Origin: Campylobacter sp. LR291e
GTDB lineage: Bacteria; Campylobacterota; Campylobacteria; Campylobacterales; Campylobacteraceae
Length of the DNA stretch: 64,000 bases
Reading direction: 5' to 3'
Assembly: GCF_008633915.1 (NCBI RefSeq)
Contig: NZ_VJNV01000015.1
Coordinates: forward strand, 1-64,000
Shown: positions 1 to 10,411 of the stretch, piece after piece
How positions within the stretch are numbered: position 1 is the stretch's first letter
Layout of the letters: each line of letters begins with the position of its first letter
Position numbers and translations under genes: made by a program
Notes under the pieces: generated by a model
The model's input: only the letters and a program-made list of their open reading frames with translations
What the model was told of the DNA's origin: nothing
Database searches by the model: none

Positions 1-102
1 ATGGACCTTTTAAAAAGTTTAATTCTAACAAAAAAAGGTAAAATAAATTTTTTGATTTAAAAAAATTTGTTAGAATTTATAAATTTGTTGAAGGCTTGCA
101 AT

Positions 103-2397
103 ATGGATGAAAACGAAGTTAGGCAAAAGATTATTACACCAAGTTTACTTAGGGCTGGTTGGCGTGATGATGATATAAACGAAGAAAGGACCATGAGAAA
201 ACATGTGGAATTTACAAAGGGAAGAATGGTTTTTTTAAAAGATGAAGTTAAAAGGGTTGAAAATAAAAGATATGATTATTGTTTACGAAAACATGGCGTA
301 AATCTTGCAATAATAGAGACTAAAAGATATGATAAACGAGCAGAAGATGGAATTCAACAAGCTATAGAATATGCTTTTAAATTAGATATTAAGTTTGTAT
401 ATGCTAGTAATGGGAAAAAATTTATAGAACATGATTGTTTTACTGGCAAAGAAAGAGAATTTAATATAGATGAATTTCCAAGTCCTGATGAACTTTATAA
501 TCGCTATATAGAAAATAAAAACATACCAAAAGAAAGATTAAAGCTGCTTCAAACTCCTGGGTATTATGAGATAAATAACGATAGAAAAACAAGAGAGGAA
601 AGGTATTATCAAGAAAATGCCGTAAATTTAAGTATAGAGGCTATAGCAAGGGGGCAAAATCGCCTTTTACTTGTAATGGCAACTGGAACTGGTAAGACCT
701 ATGTATCTTTTCAGATTGTTTATAGACTTTTTAAGGCAGGTATTGTAAAAAGGGTGCTTTATCTTGTAGATAGAAATACTTTAATTGACCAAACCATGCA
801 AGGAGATTTTAATAAGGTCTTTAAAGATAAGATGACAAAAATAAAAAATAAAAAAATGAAATCAAATTATAATATTTATTTTGCACTTTATCAGCAATTT
901 TTTTCTAATGATGATAATAAAATAGTAGAACATTATAAGCAATTTAAAGAAGATTTTTTTGATTTGATTATTATAGATGAGTGCCATAGGGGAAGTGCAA
1001 ATGAAACTTCTATTTGGAGAGGCATAGTAGAGTATTTTAAACCTGCCATTCAATTAGGTATGACTGCTACTCCTAAATATAAAGAAAAAAAAGAGGATAA
1101 TATTGATTATTTTGGCGAACCTATTTATGTTTATAGTCTTAAAAAAGGCATTGAAGACGGCTTTTTAGCACCATATAAGGTGGTAAGTTATAATAGTAAT
1201 ATTGACGATGGAATTGTTGTTAATGATAAAGAATATAAATTAAAAGATTTTGATAAGAAGATTGAGATTAAGGATTATACTAGGCTTGTCGCACAAACTA
1301 TAAGTAATTTTTTAAAATATACCCTTAAAGATAGATATGCAAAAACCATTGTATTTTGTGAAGACCAATACCATGCTAATACAATGAGAAGAGAATTAAT
1401 TAACGCTAATAGCGATGAAGTTAGCAGGGCTCAAGCACAAGAAAAGCATTATGTGCTTCGTATAACCTCGGTTGATAAAACAGGAAAAGAAAATCTTGAT
1501 GATTTTGTAAGCACTGATAGTGTATATCCTGTTATAGTTACAACTTCTAGGCTTTTATCAACTGGCGTGGATACAAAGATGGTAAAGGTTATTGTTATAG
1601 CTAAAAATATAAACTCGGTTACTGAATTTAAACAAATTATAGGACGAGGCACTAGACTTTTAGAAGAAAAAGGGAAAAAGTATTTTACTATACTTGATTT
1701 TAAAAATAGTGTTGAAAATTTTAAGCAAGAAGGCTTTGACCCTACTGATTATCTAACTATACAAGGAAAATTAGGTGGTAGCATTAGTGATGGTAAAGGA
1801 GGATATCCACCAATAATAATAGACCCACCAACACCACCCTTGCCACCTACTGAAAAAATAAGAATAAATGGGATCGATTGCTATATAATAAGAGAAAAAC
1901 ACCAACTTTTAGATAGTAATGGCAAACTAATAACTGATGATTTCATAGGGTATTCTAGGGAGAATTTAATCAAAAAATATCAAAGTTTGGAAGATTTTTT
2001 AAGGGATTGGAATGCTAATAAAAATAAAACTGAATTCTTTAAAATTCTTGAAGAAAATTTGATTTTTATTGAATATATAAAAGGATGTAAAGAATATAAG
2101 GAATATGATGAATTTGATATAATCCTTTCTCTTGCTTATGGACAAAAACCTATTACAAGAAAAACAAGGGCTAAAAAATTGAATGATTTTATAAATACCT
2201 TTCAGTTAAATGCAAAAAGGGTGTTAGAAATATTACTTGAAAAATATGCACAACATGGCATAGTAGAAATAGAAAATCCAGCTGTGTTTCAAAATGAACC
2301 ATTTAATGGTAATTTTGATGAAATTTTTTCGCCCTTTGGAGGAATAGAAAACTATAAAGAAGCTATAAATACGTTTAAAGAAAAACTATATCAATAA
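103..2397 (+). CDS. hsdR: Type I restriction enzyme, R (motor/nuclease) subunit
   Basis: This is the ATP-dependent translocase and nuclease subunit of a type I restriction system. It cuts foreign DNA that lacks the methylation made by HsdM/HsdS. Seen: an N-terminal nuclease-like motif (D58, then E72-T-K74, i.e. D...ExK), Walker A GTGKT near residue 196, motif II DECH near 292, MTATP near 320 and motif VI GRGTR near 514, followed by a C-terminal region like that of EcoEI-type R subunits. The reading frame stays open back to a TTG at 67, but the ATG at 103 starts the family-like MDENEVRQK, so I use it (764 aa). hsdM follows 11 bases later, so the two are probably co-transcribed. No frameshift is visible. 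Confidence 0.93.
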   Translation: MDENEVRQKIITPSLLRAGWRDDDINEERTMRKHVEFTKGRMVFLKDEVKRVENKRYDYCLRKHGVNLAIIETKRYDKRAEDGIQQAIEYAFKLDIKFVYASNGKKFIEHDCFTGKEREFNIDEFPSPDELYNRYIENKNIPKERLKLLQTPGYYEINNDRKTREERYYQENAVNLSIEAIARGQNRLLLVMATGTGKTYVSFQIVYRLFKAGIVKRVLYLVDRNTLIDQTMQGDFNKVFKDKMTKIKNKKMKSNYNIYFALYQQFFSNDDNKIVEHYKQFKEDFFDLIIIDECHRGSANETSIWRGIVEYFKPAIQLGMTATPKYKEKKEDNIDYFGEPIYVYSLKKGIEDGFLAPYKVVSYNSNIDDGIVVNDKEYKLKDFDKKIEIKDYTRLVAQTISNFLKYTLKDRYAKTIVFCEDQYHANTMRRELINANSDEVSRAQAQEKHYVLRITSVDKTGKENLDDFVSTDSVYPVIVTTSRLLSTGVDTKMVKVIVIAKNINSVTEFKQIIGRGTRLLEEKGKKYFTILDFKNSVENFKQEGFDPTDYLTIQGKLGGSISDGKGGYPPIIIDPPTPPLPPTEKIRINGIDCYIIREKHQLLDSNGKLITDDFIGYSRENLIKKYQSLEDFLRDWNANKNKTEFFKILEENLIFIEYIKGCKEYKEYDEFDIILSLAYGQKPITRKTRAKKLNDFINTFQLNAKRVLEILLEKYAQHGIVEIENPAVFQNEPFNGNFDEIFSPFGGIENYKEAINTFKEKLYQ

Positions 2398-2408
2398 AGG
2401 AGAATATT

Positions 2409-3923
2409 ATGGCGTTAAATATTAAAAAGATTCAAGATATTATGCGAAAGGATGCAGGCGTTAATGGGGATGCACAAAGAATGGAGCAAATTGTTTGGGT
2501 TTTATTTTTAAAGGTATATGATTTATATGAAAAAAAATGGAAAACAGAGGCGAATTTGCTAGATAAAAAATATACTTCTATAATACCTAATGAATTAGCT
2601 TGGGATAATTGGGCTAAATCTTATGAAATAGAAGGTGGTACAAAGTTTTTTATACAAACAAAAACTGGAGATGAGTTGCTAGAATTTATTAATAATAAAC
2701 TCTTTCCAACACTTAAAAATATCAATTATTTAAATGGTGAAGCACCACTTCACCAAAGAATAGTAAAAAAAGCCTTTGAAGATACTAATAATTATATGAA
2801 AAATGGGACTTTATTAAGAGAAGTGATAGATATTATCGATGAGCTTGAATTTAAAAATAAAGATGATATGGCCAATCTTTCTTTAACCTATGAAACCTTT
2901 TTAAAAACCTTGCAAAGTGCAGGAAATGCTGGTGAATTTTATACGCCTAGGGCTGTCACTGAATTTGTCATAGATATGTTAAAACCACAAATTAAAGATA
3001 AAATAGCTGACTTAGCTTGTGGAACCGGAGGTTTTTTAATATCTGCTTATCATTATTTAGAAAGCAATAATAAATTAAGTGCAGCTGATAGAGATATTTT
3101 AAATAATAGTTTTTATGGTTGTGAAAAAAAATCTCTACCTTATATACTTTGTGCAACAGGATTTTTAATAAATGGTATAGAAAATCCAAACTTAGACCAT
3201 AATAATGCCTTTAATACTGCTTTTGAAGACTTATGTAGTAAAGAACAATTTAATATAATAGCTATGAATCCACCTTATGGAGGAAGCGAAGGTTCTGAGA
3301 TTAAAAATCTTTTTCCTAGTAAATTTAAGGCTAATGAAACGGCTGATTTATTTATGGTTCTTATCACTCAAAGATTAAAAGAAAATGGCAGGGCTGCTGT
3401 GGTTTTACCTGATGGTTTTTTATTTGGCAATGATAATATAAAAAAGAATATAAAAAAGCTACTTTTATATGAATTTAATCTACATTTAATAGTAAGACTT
3501 CCAAAAAGCGTTTTTGCACCTTATACTGGTATTACTACAAATATTTTATTTTTTGATAAATGTAAAAATGGAACGCAAAATACATATTTTTATCGCCTTG
3601 ATATGCCAGAAGGGATTAAAAGTTTTGGTAAGACAAAGTCTATAAAATTAGAACATTTTAAGCCTTTTTATGAGTGGTATGAAAATGGTAAAAATGACAT
3701 AATAGATAAAAAAAACAATTTTAAAGCAAAATCTTTTAGCAAAGATGAGCTTATACAAAGGGAATATAATTTTGATTTATGTGGTTTTATAAATGAAGAA
3801 GAAGAAGAAATTTTAAAGCCTTATGAGTTAATAGAACAAATAAAAAAAGAAAGGGATACACTCAATAACACTCTTGATTCTATAATGGATAAGATTAATA
3901 ATATAGTCAATGAAAATAGCTAA
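2409..3923 (+). CDS. hsdM: Type I restriction-modification, M (adenine methyltransferase) subunit
   Basis: This is the N6-adenine DNA methyltransferase of the type I system and normally acts as a complex with HsdS. Seen: an N-terminal helical domain, SAM-binding motif I DLACGTGGF near residue 201 and catalytic motif IV NPPYGG near residue 287. The length (504 aa) fits a complete HsdM. The ATG is preceded by AAAGGAGAATATT, a good ribosome binding site. hsdS, which supplies sequence recognition, does not follow: after the stop there are about 300 non-coding bases and then the ribosomal protein operon. hsdS may lie upstream of the window; if not, the system could not choose a target. Confidence 0.95.
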   Translation: MALNIKKIQDIMRKDAGVNGDAQRMEQIVWVLFLKVYDLYEKKWKTEANLLDKKYTSIIPNELAWDNWAKSYEIEGGTKFFIQTKTGDELLEFINNKLFPTLKNINYLNGEAPLHQRIVKKAFEDTNNYMKNGTLLREVIDIIDELEFKNKDDMANLSLTYETFLKTLQSAGNAGEFYTPRAVTEFVIDMLKPQIKDKIADLACGTGGFLISAYHYLESNNKLSAADRDILNNSFYGCEKKSLPYILCATGFLINGIENPNLDHNNAFNTAFEDLCSKEQFNIIAMNPPYGGSEGSEIKNLFPSKFKANETADLFMVLITQRLKENGRAAVVLPDGFLFGNDNIKKNIKKLLLYEFNLHLIVRLPKSVFAPYTGITTNILFFDKCKNGTQNTYFYRLDMPEGIKSFGKTKSIKLEHFKPFYEWYENGKNDIIDKKNNFKAKSFSKDELIQREYNFDLCGFINEEEEEILKPYELIEQIKKERDTLNNTLDSIMDKINNIVNENS

Positions 3924-3924
3924 A

Positions 3925-3955
3925 TTAAGGATTTTCAAATTTTGAAAATCCTTAA
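3925..3955 (+). terminator. Strong inverted repeat after hsdM
   Basis: A near-perfect hairpin (TTAAGGATTTTCAAA against TTTGAAAATCCTTAA) starts just after the hsdM stop. It is followed by A-rich rather than T-rich DNA on the plus strand, so it may be a weak intrinsic terminator or an RNA 3'-end stabiliser. Confidence 0.5.
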
Positions 3956-4145
3956 AAAAAATTCATAAAAATTTTTTTAAATATAAACTCACTAAATCCA
4001 ACCCACTTTAAAACCCATTCAAAAAAGCCTTAAATTTCTAAAAATACATAGTTTAAAGCAGTTAAAAATAAAATTTTTAAAGGACTTAAATTTATATTTT
4101 TGTCCTTATAAAAAGTATAAAAATACAAAAAAATTAACAAAATTC

Positions 4146-4174
4146 TTGACTTTTTAAAAGGTTTTTACTAAAAT
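4146..4174 (+). promoter_or_regulatory. Promoter of the S10 ribosomal protein operon
   Basis: TTGACT (4146-4151) and TAAAAT (4169-4174) are 17 bases apart, a good sigma-70 match just before rpsJ. The predicted leader (about 4181-4228) contains a small hairpin, GTTAGT/ACTAAC, which could be involved in regulation, though that is inference. The rest of the 305-base gap 3924-4228 holds only AT-rich DNA and the hairpin after hsdM. Confidence 0.6.
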
Positions 4175-4228
4175 CACATTTTATTTTTAGTTAGTTCATA
4201 CTAACAAGTTCTTTTTAAAGGAAAAATT

Positions 4229-4540
4229 ATGGAAAGAATAAGGCTTAAGCTAAAAGCTTATGACCATCGAGTACTAGACAGAACAGTTGCAGCAATTGTA
4301 GAAGCTGTTAAGAGAACAGGTGCTGATATCAGAGGTCCAGTGCCTATGCCTACTAAGATTAGACGTTACACAGTTTTAAAATCTCCTCATATTAACAAAG
4401 ATTCAAGAGAGCAGTTTGAGATAAGAATTCACGCACGTATGCTAGATATTATCGCAGCTACACCTGATACGGTTGATTCTTTAACTAAACTTGATTTAGC
4501 CCCTGAGGTTAATGTTGAAGTTAGGGCTATGGGAAAATAA
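4229..4540 (+). CDS. rpsJ: 30S ribosomal protein S10
   Basis: First gene of the S10 operon. S10 sits in the 30S head and, as NusE, also takes part in transcription antitermination. The 103-residue product has the usual length and start ([18 protein letters not shown]) and the conserved RGPVPMPT stretch. The start follows TAAAGGAAAAATT. rplC begins 9 bases after the stop. Confidence 0.98.
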   Translation: MERIRLKLKAYDHRVLDRTVAAIVEAVKRTGADIRGPVPMPTKIRRYTVLKSPHINKDSREQFEIRIHARMLDIIAATPDTVDSLTKLDLAPEVNVEVRAMGK

Positions 4541-4549
4541 GGATAAAAA

Positions 4550-5125
4550 ATGGAATATATAGTAGAAAAAATAGGAATGAGTAGAACTATTAGCAATCCA
4601 AGTATCCCTGTAACCTTGCTAAAAATCGTAAAAGCAAAGGTATGTGAGCTTGACAATGACAGGGCTTTAGTGGCATTTGTTAAAGGCAAAGCAAATAATA
4701 AATGCATAGCTGGACAACAAAAAAAATACAATCTTAGCAAAGAATTTAATCGTTTTGTTGTTTTAGAAGTAGCAAATACCGAAGTTGGCGATTTAGATGT
4801 AAGTCCTTTAAATGAGGCTAAAATTTTAAAAATTAGCTTTAATTCTAAGGGTAGAGGTTATAGTGGCGTTATGAAAAGACACGGCTTTTCAGGTGGTCCA
4901 GCAAGTCATGGTAGTAGATTTCATAGAAGACATGGTTCTATTGGTAATAGAGAATGGCCAGGTCGCGTTCAACCAGGTATGAAAATGGCTGGACATTATG
5001 GCAATGTTAAAATAAGCGTAAAAAACGAAGTTATATCTTATGACGCAGAAAATCAAATTCTAGTAGTTAAAGGCTCAGTTCCTGGATATAACGGTGCAAT
5101 AGGCAGGATAAGGATTGCAAAATGA
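4550..5125 (+). CDS. rplC: 50S ribosomal protein L3
   Basis: L3 is an early assembly protein of the 50S subunit that reaches toward the peptidyl transferase centre. At 191 residues it is in the short range for the family. The loop region around [17 protein letters not shown] and the motif near [18 protein letters not shown] are conserved. Its last four bases overlap the rplD start (ATGA), suggesting translational coupling. Confidence 0.98.
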   Translation: MEYIVEKIGMSRTISNPSIPVTLLKIVKAKVCELDNDRALVAFVKGKANNKCIAGQQKKYNLSKEFNRFVVLEVANTEVGDLDVSPLNEAKILKISFNSKGRGYSGVMKRHGFSGGPASHGSRFHRRHGSIGNREWPGRVQPGMKMAGHYGNVKISVKNEVISYDAENQILVVKGSVPGYNGAIGRIRIAK

Positions 5126-5736
5126 GTAAGGTTAGTGTTTTAAACGACAATTTTGAAAAGGTAAGTGAATTTGATTTACCTGAAAGATATTCGCAAATAA
5201 ATTCACATAATCTTTATTTGTATGTAAAATCTTATCTTTCAGCTTGTAGGGCAAATATAGCACATACAAAAAGTAGAAGTGAAGTAAGTGGAGGTGGTAA
5301 AAAGCCTTGGAGACAAAAGGGTCGTGGTGGTGCAAGGGCTGGTTCAACTCGTACAAATGTATGGGTAGGAGGTGCAGTTGCGTTTGGACCTAAAAATAAT
5401 AGAAATTTCTATCAAAAAGTTAATAAAAAACAAAAAAGATTAGCATTAGAAAGAGCCCTTGAAGATAAGGCAGCAAAGGGTGCACTTTTTGTTGTAGATA
5501 ACATAAATATCGAAAGTGGCAAGACAAAGGATGCTAGTAATTTAGTTAAAAAACTTGGCTTTAAAGATGTTTTGATTGTCAAAGATTTGCTTGATGATAA
5601 AACCTTTCTTGCGTTTAGAAATTTAGCAAGTGCTTATGCAGTTGATATAAGTGAGATTAATGCTTATTTAATTTCTGTATTTAATGCTGTGCTTATTGAA
5701 AAATCCGCATTAGAATCTATAACAAAGGATAATTAA
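5122..5736 (+). CDS. rplD: 50S ribosomal protein L4
   Basis: L4 binds 23S rRNA and lines the peptide exit tunnel; in some bacteria it also represses its own operon. The 204-residue product has the basic loop [19 protein letters not shown] near residues 56-75 that extends into the tunnel. It overlaps rplC by four bases and shares one base with the rplW start (TAATG). Confidence 0.98.
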   Translation: MSKVSVLNDNFEKVSEFDLPERYSQINSHNLYLYVKSYLSACRANIAHTKSRSEVSGGGKKPWRQKGRGGARAGSTRTNVWVGGAVAFGPKNNRNFYQKVNKKQKRLALERALEDKAAKGALFVVDNINIESGKTKDASNLVKKLGFKDVLIVKDLLDDKTFLAFRNLASAYAVDISEINAYLISVFNAVLIEKSALESITKDN

Positions 5737-6017
5737 TGGCAGATATTACTGATATTAAAACTATACTTTACACTGAAAAAAGTTTAAAATTGCAAGAAAG
5801 TGGAGTTGTAGTTATACAAACTTCGCCAAAAATGACAAAAACAGGCTTAAAAGCCGTTTTAAAAGAATATTTTGGTGTAACTCCTCAAAGCATAAATTCT
5901 TTAAAGATGAGTGGAAAGATTAAACGATTTCGTGGACGCGTAGGTCAAAGAAATGACTATAAAAAATTCTATGTAAAGCTACCAGAAGGCGTTAGCTTAG
6001 AAAATACGGAGGCTTAA
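5736..6017 (+). CDS. rplW: 50S ribosomal protein L23
   Basis: L23 lies at the tunnel exit and is the docking site for trigger factor and the signal recognition particle. The 93-residue product has the family pattern TEKS near the N-terminus and the basic loop around [15 protein letters not shown]. Tightly packed between rplD and rplB. Confidence 0.97.
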   Translation: MADITDIKTILYTEKSLKLQESGVVVIQTSPKMTKTGLKAVLKEYFGVTPQSINSLKMSGKIKRFRGRVGQRNDYKKFYVKLPEGVSLENTEA

Positions 6018-6018
6018 T

Positions 6019-6849
6019 ATGGCAATTAAAACTTATAAACCTTACACCCCAAGTAGAAGATATATAACAGGGTTAAGCTCAGATGACATAACAGCAAAGC
6101 CTAGCGTTCGTTCTTTACTAGTTAAACTTCCAGCCCATGCAGGTAGAAATAGCTATGGACGCATTACAAGTCGCCATAAACAAGCAGGAGCTAAGAAACT
6201 TTATAGAATTATTGATTTTAAACGTCGTAAATTTGGCATTGAAGGCAAGGTTGAAAGCATAGAATATGACCCATATAGAAACTGCAGAATCGCCCTTATT
6301 GCCTATCAAGATGGGGAAAAAAGATATATTATCCAACCTCGTGGCTTAAAGGTAGGCGATAAAGTTGCTTCAGCAGAAAGTGGACTTGATATAAAACCGG
6401 GTAATGCAATGAAACTTAAAAGCATACCAGTAGGTACTATAGTTCATAATATAGAGTTAAAGCCGGGCAAAGGTGGACAAATGATTCGCTCAGCCGGTGC
6501 ATACGCACAACTCATGGGTAAAGAAGAAAAATATGTTATCTTAAGACTTGCAAGTGGTGAAATGAGACAGGTTTTAGCAGAATGCATGGCTAGTATAGGT
6601 GAAGTAGGGAACGAAGAATGGGCAAATATTAGCATAGGAAAAGCTGGTAGAAATAGATACCTAGGAATTCGCCCTCAAACAAGAGGTAGTGCTATGAACC
6701 CAGTAGACCATCCACATGGTGGTGGTGAGGGTAAGAAAAATTCAGGTCGTCATCCTGTAACACCTTGGGGTAAACCAACTAAGGGCGCAAAAACTCGTCG
6801 CAAAAAAGCAAGTGATAGATTAATAATTTCAAGAAGAAAAGGAAAATAA
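6019..6849 (+). CDS. rplB: 50S ribosomal protein L2
   Basis: L2 is a core 23S rRNA-binding protein near the peptidyl transferase centre. The 276-residue length is normal. The conserved C-terminal stretch [14 protein letters not shown] is present, including the histidine studied for ribosome function. The start follows ATACGGAGGCTTAAT. rpsS starts one base after the stop. Confidence 0.98.
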   Translation: MAIKTYKPYTPSRRYITGLSSDDITAKPSVRSLLVKLPAHAGRNSYGRITSRHKQAGAKKLYRIIDFKRRKFGIEGKVESIEYDPYRNCRIALIAYQDGEKRYIIQPRGLKVGDKVASAESGLDIKPGNAMKLKSIPVGTIVHNIELKPGKGGQMIRSAGAYAQLMGKEEKYVILRLASGEMRQVLAECMASIGEVGNEEWANISIGKAGRNRYLGIRPQTRGSAMNPVDHPHGGGEGKKNSGRHPVTPWGKPTKGAKTRRKKASDRLIISRRKGK

Positions 6850-6850
6850 A

Positions 6851-7132
6851 ATGGCTAGGTCGCTTAAAAAAGGTCCTTTCGTAGATGAACATGTTATGAA
6901 AAAGGTAGCACAGGCGAAAAAGGCAAATGATAATAAGCCTATTAAAACCTGGTCAAGACGTAGTACTATCATACCTGATATGATAGGCTTAACCTTTAAT
7001 GTTCACAATGGTAAGAGTTTTATCCCTGTGTATATTACTGAAAATCATATAGGGTATAAATTAGGTGAATTTGCACCAACACGCACTTTTAAAGGCCACA
7101 AGGGCTCAGTGCAAAAGAAAATAGGCAAATAG
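6851..7132 (+). CDS. rpsS: 30S ribosomal protein S19
   Basis: S19 sits in the 30S head with S13 and contacts tRNA. The 93-residue product begins [14 protein letters not shown] and contains the conserved TWSRRSTI and GHKLGEF-type region (here [16 protein letters not shown]). rplV starts 9 bases after the stop with a GGAGAG ribosome binding site. Confidence 0.98.
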   Translation: MARSLKKGPFVDEHVMKKVAQAKKANDNKPIKTWSRRSTIIPDMIGLTFNVHNGKSFIPVYITENHIGYKLGEFAPTRTFKGHKGSVQKKIGK

Positions 7133-7141
7133 GAGAGTATT

Positions 7142-7513
7142 ATGAGTAAGGCTTTGATTAAATTCATAAGATTATCTCCTACAAAGGCAAGGCTTATAGC
7201 AAGAGAAGTACAAGGTATGAATGCCGAACTTGCTATGGCTAGTTTAAAATTTATGCCAAATAAGGGTGCAAAATACATAGCAAATGCAATCTCAAGTGCC
7301 GTTGCAAATGGTGGCTTTGAGGCAAATGAAGTGATAGTAAAAAGTTGCCGTGTTGATGCAGCTTCTGTGTTAAGAAGATTTAGACCAAGGGCTAGAGGAA
7401 GTGCAAGTCGCATTAGAAAACCTACTTCACATATCTTAGTAGAGGTTGAAAAAAGCGAAGAAAAGACTAAAAAAACTAAGTCAAGCACTAAAGCGAGTAA
7501 AAAGGAAAATTAA
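7142..7513 (+). CDS. rplV: 50S ribosomal protein L22
   Basis: L22 lines the peptide exit tunnel and is a known site of macrolide-resistance changes. The 123-residue product has the core fold ([16 protein letters not shown] near the start; [16 protein letters not shown] as the tunnel hairpin) and a Lys/Ser/Thr-rich C-terminal tail that is probably disordered. Its last base is the first base of rpsC. Confidence 0.97.
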   Translation: MSKALIKFIRLSPTKARLIAREVQGMNAELAMASLKFMPNKGAKYIANAISSAVANGGFEANEVIVKSCRVDAASVLRRFRPRARGSASRIRKPTSHILVEVEKSEEKTKKTKSSTKASKKEN

Positions 7514-8214
7514 TGGGACAAAAAGTAAATCCGATTGGTTTAAGATTAGGAATCAACAGAAATTGGGAATCAAGATGGTTTCCAACTAAGGCGAATTTAT
7601 CAGAAAATATAGGTGAAGATTATAAGATTAGGGCTTTTTTAAAGAAAAAGCTTTATTATGCAGGAATTAGCCAAATTTTAGTAGAAAGAACAGCTAAAAA
7701 ATTACGCGTTACAGTAGTAGCTGCAAGACCTGGGATTATAATAGGCAAAAAGGGTAGCGATGTTGATAATCTAAGACAAGAGTTACAAAAACTCATAGGA
7801 AAAGATGTAAATATCAATATAAAAGAAGAAAGAAAGGCTGGTTCTTCTGCCCAACTTGCTGCTGAAAGCGTAGCCACTCAACTTGAAAAAAGAATAGCAT
7901 TTAGAAGGGCTATGAAAAAGGTTATCCAAGGGGCTCAAAAGGCTGGTGCAAAGGGTATTAAGGTATCTGTTTCTGGTCGTTTGGGTGGGGCTGAAATGGC
8001 TAGAACTGAATGGTATTTAGAAGGACGCGTTCCTTTGCATACTTTAAGGGCTAAGATTGATTATGGCTTTGCTGAGGCTAGGACAACTTATGGAAATATA
8101 GGTGTTAAGGTATGGATTTTTAAAGGCGAGGTTCTACAAAAAGGCGTTCAAGCTGATAAAAATGAAGAAGCAACTCCTGCTAAAAAAACAAGACGTACTA
8201 GAAGGAGTAAATAA
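7513..8214 (+). CDS. rpsC: 30S ribosomal protein S3
   Basis: S3 forms part of the mRNA entry channel. The 233-residue product starts [13 protein letters not shown] and has a KH-type RNA-binding motif with GKKGSD near residue 77. The basic C-terminal tail ([11 protein letters not shown]) is typical of Campylobacter. Its TAA lies two bases before the rplP start. Confidence 0.98.
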   Translation: MGQKVNPIGLRLGINRNWESRWFPTKANLSENIGEDYKIRAFLKKKLYYAGISQILVERTAKKLRVTVVAARPGIIIGKKGSDVDNLRQELQKLIGKDVNINIKEERKAGSSAQLAAESVATQLEKRIAFRRAMKKVIQGAQKAGAKGIKVSVSGRLGGAEMARTEWYLEGRVPLHTLRAKIDYGFAEARTTYGNIGVKVWIFKGEVLQKGVQADKNEEATPAKKTRRTRRSK

Positions 8215-8216
8215 TC

Positions 8217-8642
8217 ATGTTAATGCCAAAAAGAACAAAATATCGTAAAATGATGAAGGGTCGCAATAGAGGCTATGCTAATAGAGGGACTGAATTTACC
8301 TTTGGTGATTATGCTTTAAAAGCTACTGAAGCAGGTCGTATAAATTCTCGTCAAATAGAAGCAGCTCGTATTGCATTAACGCGTTTTGTAAAAAGACAAG
8401 GTAAAACCTGGATTAGAGTTTTCCCTGATAAACCTTTGACAAAAAAGCCTCTTGAAACTCGTATGGGTAAAGGTAAAGGTGGCGTTGAAGAATGGGTTAT
8501 GAATATAAGACCAGGTCGCATTATATATGAAATGGCAGGTGTTAGCGAAGAAATGGCAAAAGAGGCCTTAACTTTAGCTATGCATAAACTACCATTTAAG
8601 ACTAAATTTGTTACAAGAGAGAGTCAAAATGAAATTTACTGA
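8217..8642 (+). CDS. rplP: 50S ribosomal protein L16
   Basis: L16 organises the A-site region of the 50S subunit. The product (141 aa from the first ATG) contains [18 protein letters not shown] second ATG at 8223 is possible, but AGGAG near 8203-8207 is better spaced from 8217. Its 3' end overlaps the start of rpmC by 14 bases. Confidence 0.97.
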   Translation: MLMPKRTKYRKMMKGRNRGYANRGTEFTFGDYALKATEAGRINSRQIEAARIALTRFVKRQGKTWIRVFPDKPLTKKPLETRMGKGKGGVEEWVMNIRPGRIIYEMAGVSEEMAKEALTLAMHKLPFKTKFVTRESQNEIY

Positions 8643-8820
8643 GCTTAAAGACAAAAATAAAGACGAGTTAAATGAGATGCTAAAAGAAAAAAAGTTGCTT
8701 TTATTTACTTTAAAACAAAAGCTAAAAACAATGCAACTTACTAATCCAAAAGAGATTGGTCAAGTTAAAAAAGATATTGCTAGAATTAATACAGCAATCA
8801 GTGCTTTAAAACAAGGATAA
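8629..8820 (+). CDS. rpmC: 50S ribosomal protein L29
   Basis: L29 is a small two-helix protein beside the tunnel exit. I choose the ATG at 8629 ([18 protein letters not shown], 63 aa), which follows GAGAGAG and matches the family start. An upstream in-frame start at 8608 would add residues that only reflect the end of rplP. rpsQ follows 3 bases later. Confidence 0.96.
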   Translation: MKFTELKDKNKDELNEMLKEKKLLLFTLKQKLKTMQLTNPKEIGQVKKDIARINTAISALKQG

Positions 8821-8823
8821 ATT

Positions 8824-9075
8824 ATGGCATTAAAAAGAGAAATTCAAGGTGTTGTAGTTCAAATTTCTGGAAACAAAACAGCAAATATCTTAGCAGAAAG
8901 AAAGGTTGTTCATCCTAGATATAGAAAGATTGTAAAACGTTTTAAAAAATATCTTATTCACGATGAAAAAAACGAGCTAAAAGTAGGCGATGTCGCTGTT
9001 GCGATTGAGTGTCGTCCTATTTCAAAAAGAAAGGCCTTTCGTTTAAAAGCTGTATTATCTACAGGAGTTGAGTAA
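8824..9075 (+). CDS. rpsQ: 30S ribosomal protein S17
   Basis: S17 is a primary 16S rRNA-binding protein with an OB fold. The 83-residue product has the conserved [14 protein letters not shown] start and the [12 protein letters not shown] region. It overlaps the rplN start by one base (TAATG). Confidence 0.97.
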   Translation: MALKREIQGVVVQISGNKTANILAERKVVHPRYRKIVKRFKKYLIHDEKNELKVGDVAVAIECRPISKRKAFRLKAVLSTGVE

Positions 9076-9443
9076 TGATTCAAAGTTTTACAAGACTTGC
9101 AGTCGCTGATAATAGTGGCGCAAAGGAACTTATGTGTATAAAGGTTTTAGGTGGTAGTAAAAGAAGATATGCTACCATAGGTGATGTTATCGTAGCTTCT
9201 GTAAAAAAGGCTTTGCCAAATGGTAAGGTTAAAAAGGGGCAAGTTGTAAAGGCAGTTATTGTAAGAACAAAAAAAGAAATTCATAGAGATAATGGGTCTT
9301 TGATTCGTTTTGATGAAAATGCTGCTGTTATACTTGATAATAAAAGAGAGCCTATTGGAACTCGTATTTTTGGTCCTATAGGTCGTGAGGTTAGATATGG
9401 TGGTTTTATGAAAATCGTTTCACTTGCACCGGAGGTATTATAA
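9075..9443 (+). CDS. rplN: 50S ribosomal protein L14
   Basis: L14 lies at the subunit interface and contacts 16S rRNA. The 122 residues are the standard length, with [18 protein letters not shown] at the start and [13 protein letters not shown] near the end. It is coupled to rplX by a one-base overlap. Confidence 0.98.
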   Translation: MIQSFTRLAVADNSGAKELMCIKVLGGSKRRYATIGDVIVASVKKALPNGKVKKGQVVKAVIVRTKKEIHRDNGSLIRFDENAAVILDNKREPIGTRIFGPIGREVRYGGFMKIVSLAPEVL

Positions 9444-9667
9444 TGGCTAAGTTAAAAATCAAAAAAGGTGATAGCGTTAAAATTATCGCTGGTGATGACA
9501 AGGGCAAGGAAGGTAAGGTTTTAGCAGTGTACCCAAAGACTTTAAAGGTAGTTGTTGAGGGTTGTAAACTTGCTAAAAAAGCAGTAAAGCCTAATGATAA
9601 AAATCCAAATGGTGGTTTTATTAATAAAGAAATGCCTATGGATATTTCTAATGTGGCAAAGGTTTAG
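9443..9667 (+). CDS. rplX: 50S ribosomal protein L24
   Basis: L24 is an early 50S assembly protein with a KOW motif ([17 protein letters not shown] near residues 8-24). At 74 residues it is shorter than the roughly 100-residue E. coli form, as expected for this group. rplE begins 3 bases later. Confidence 0.96.
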   Translation: MAKLKIKKGDSVKIIAGDDKGKEGKVLAVYPKTLKVVVEGCKLAKKAVKPNDKNPNGGFINKEMPMDISNVAKV

Positions 9668-9670
9668 ATT

Positions 9671-10222
9671 ATGAGATTAAAAGAAAAATATAATCAAAGC
9701 ATAAAGGCTACTTTGGCTAAGGAATTTGATATTAAAAATCCTATGTTAATCCCTGCTATTGAAAAGCTTGTTATTAGCGTAGGTGCTGGTGAGCTTGCAA
9801 AGGACCAAAAGGTTTTGCAAAATGTATCTGATACTATATCTTTAATCGCTGGTCAAAAGGCTGTTATTACCAAGGCTAAAAAATCAGTTGCTGGTTTTAA
9901 GGTGAGAGATGGCTTTCCTGTTGGCGTAATGGTTACACTAAGAAAAGATAATATGTTTGCCTTTTTAGATAAATTAATTTCTATAGCCTTGCCTAGGGTA
10001 AAGGATTTTAGAGGTTTATCAAGAGATGGTTTTGATGGAAGGGGTAATTATAATTTTGGGCTTGATGAGCAGTTAATGTTCCCAGAAGTTGAGTATGATA
10101 AAATTTTAAGAACTCATGGAATGAACATTTCTATCGTTACCACTGCACAAAATGACAAAGAAGCACAAAAATTATTAGAACTCATAGGAGTACCATTCGC
10201 AAAAGGAAGACAAAATGGCTAA
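9671..10222 (+). CDS. rplE: 50S ribosomal protein L5
   Basis: L5 binds 5S rRNA and contacts the P-site tRNA. The 183-residue product has the conserved [15 protein letters not shown] and RDFRGLS-type segments (here [17 protein letters not shown]). It overlaps the following S14 gene by 8 bases. Confidence 0.98.
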   Translation: MRLKEKYNQSIKATLAKEFDIKNPMLIPAIEKLVISVGAGELAKDQKVLQNVSDTISLIAGQKAVITKAKKSVAGFKVRDGFPVGVMVTLRKDNMFAFLDKLISIALPRVKDFRGLSRDGFDGRGNYNFGLDEQLMFPEVEYDKILRTHGMNISIVTTAQNDKEAQKLLELIGVPFAKGRQNG

Positions 10223-10400
10223 AAAATCAATGATTGCAAAGGCGGCTAGAAAACCTAAATTTAAAGTTAGAGGCTATACAAGATGTCAAATTTGCGGACG
10301 TCCACATTCAGTATATCAAGATTTTGGAATTTGTAGGGTTTGCCTTAGAAAAATGGGCAATGAAGGCTTAATTCCTGGTCTTAAAAAAGCAAGCTGGTAA
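10215..10400 (+). CDS. rpsZ: 30S ribosomal protein S14, zinc-binding type
   Basis: S14 sits in the 30S head. This short 61-residue form carries the two CxxC pairs (CQIC and CRVC) that bind zinc, in contrast to the about 100-residue zinc-free form. The gene overlaps the end of rplE and is 11 bases before rpsH. Confidence 0.97.
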   Translation: MAKKSMIAKAARKPKFKVRGYTRCQICGRPHSVYQDFGICRVCLRKMGNEGLIPGLKKASW

Positions 10401-10411
10401 AAGGATAAATT

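Noticed and set aside
1-60. A short frame MDLLKSLILTKKG... at the window edge
   Set aside because: It could be the end of an upstream gene (perhaps hsdS), but only 19 codons are visible with no recognisable motif.
67-102. TTG start for hsdR
   Set aside because: No ribosome binding site, and the family-like N-terminus begins at the ATG at 103.
7045-7488. 147-codon open frame on the minus strand across rpsS/rplV
   Set aside because: Antisense to conserved ribosomal protein genes, no ribosome binding site or recognisable product.
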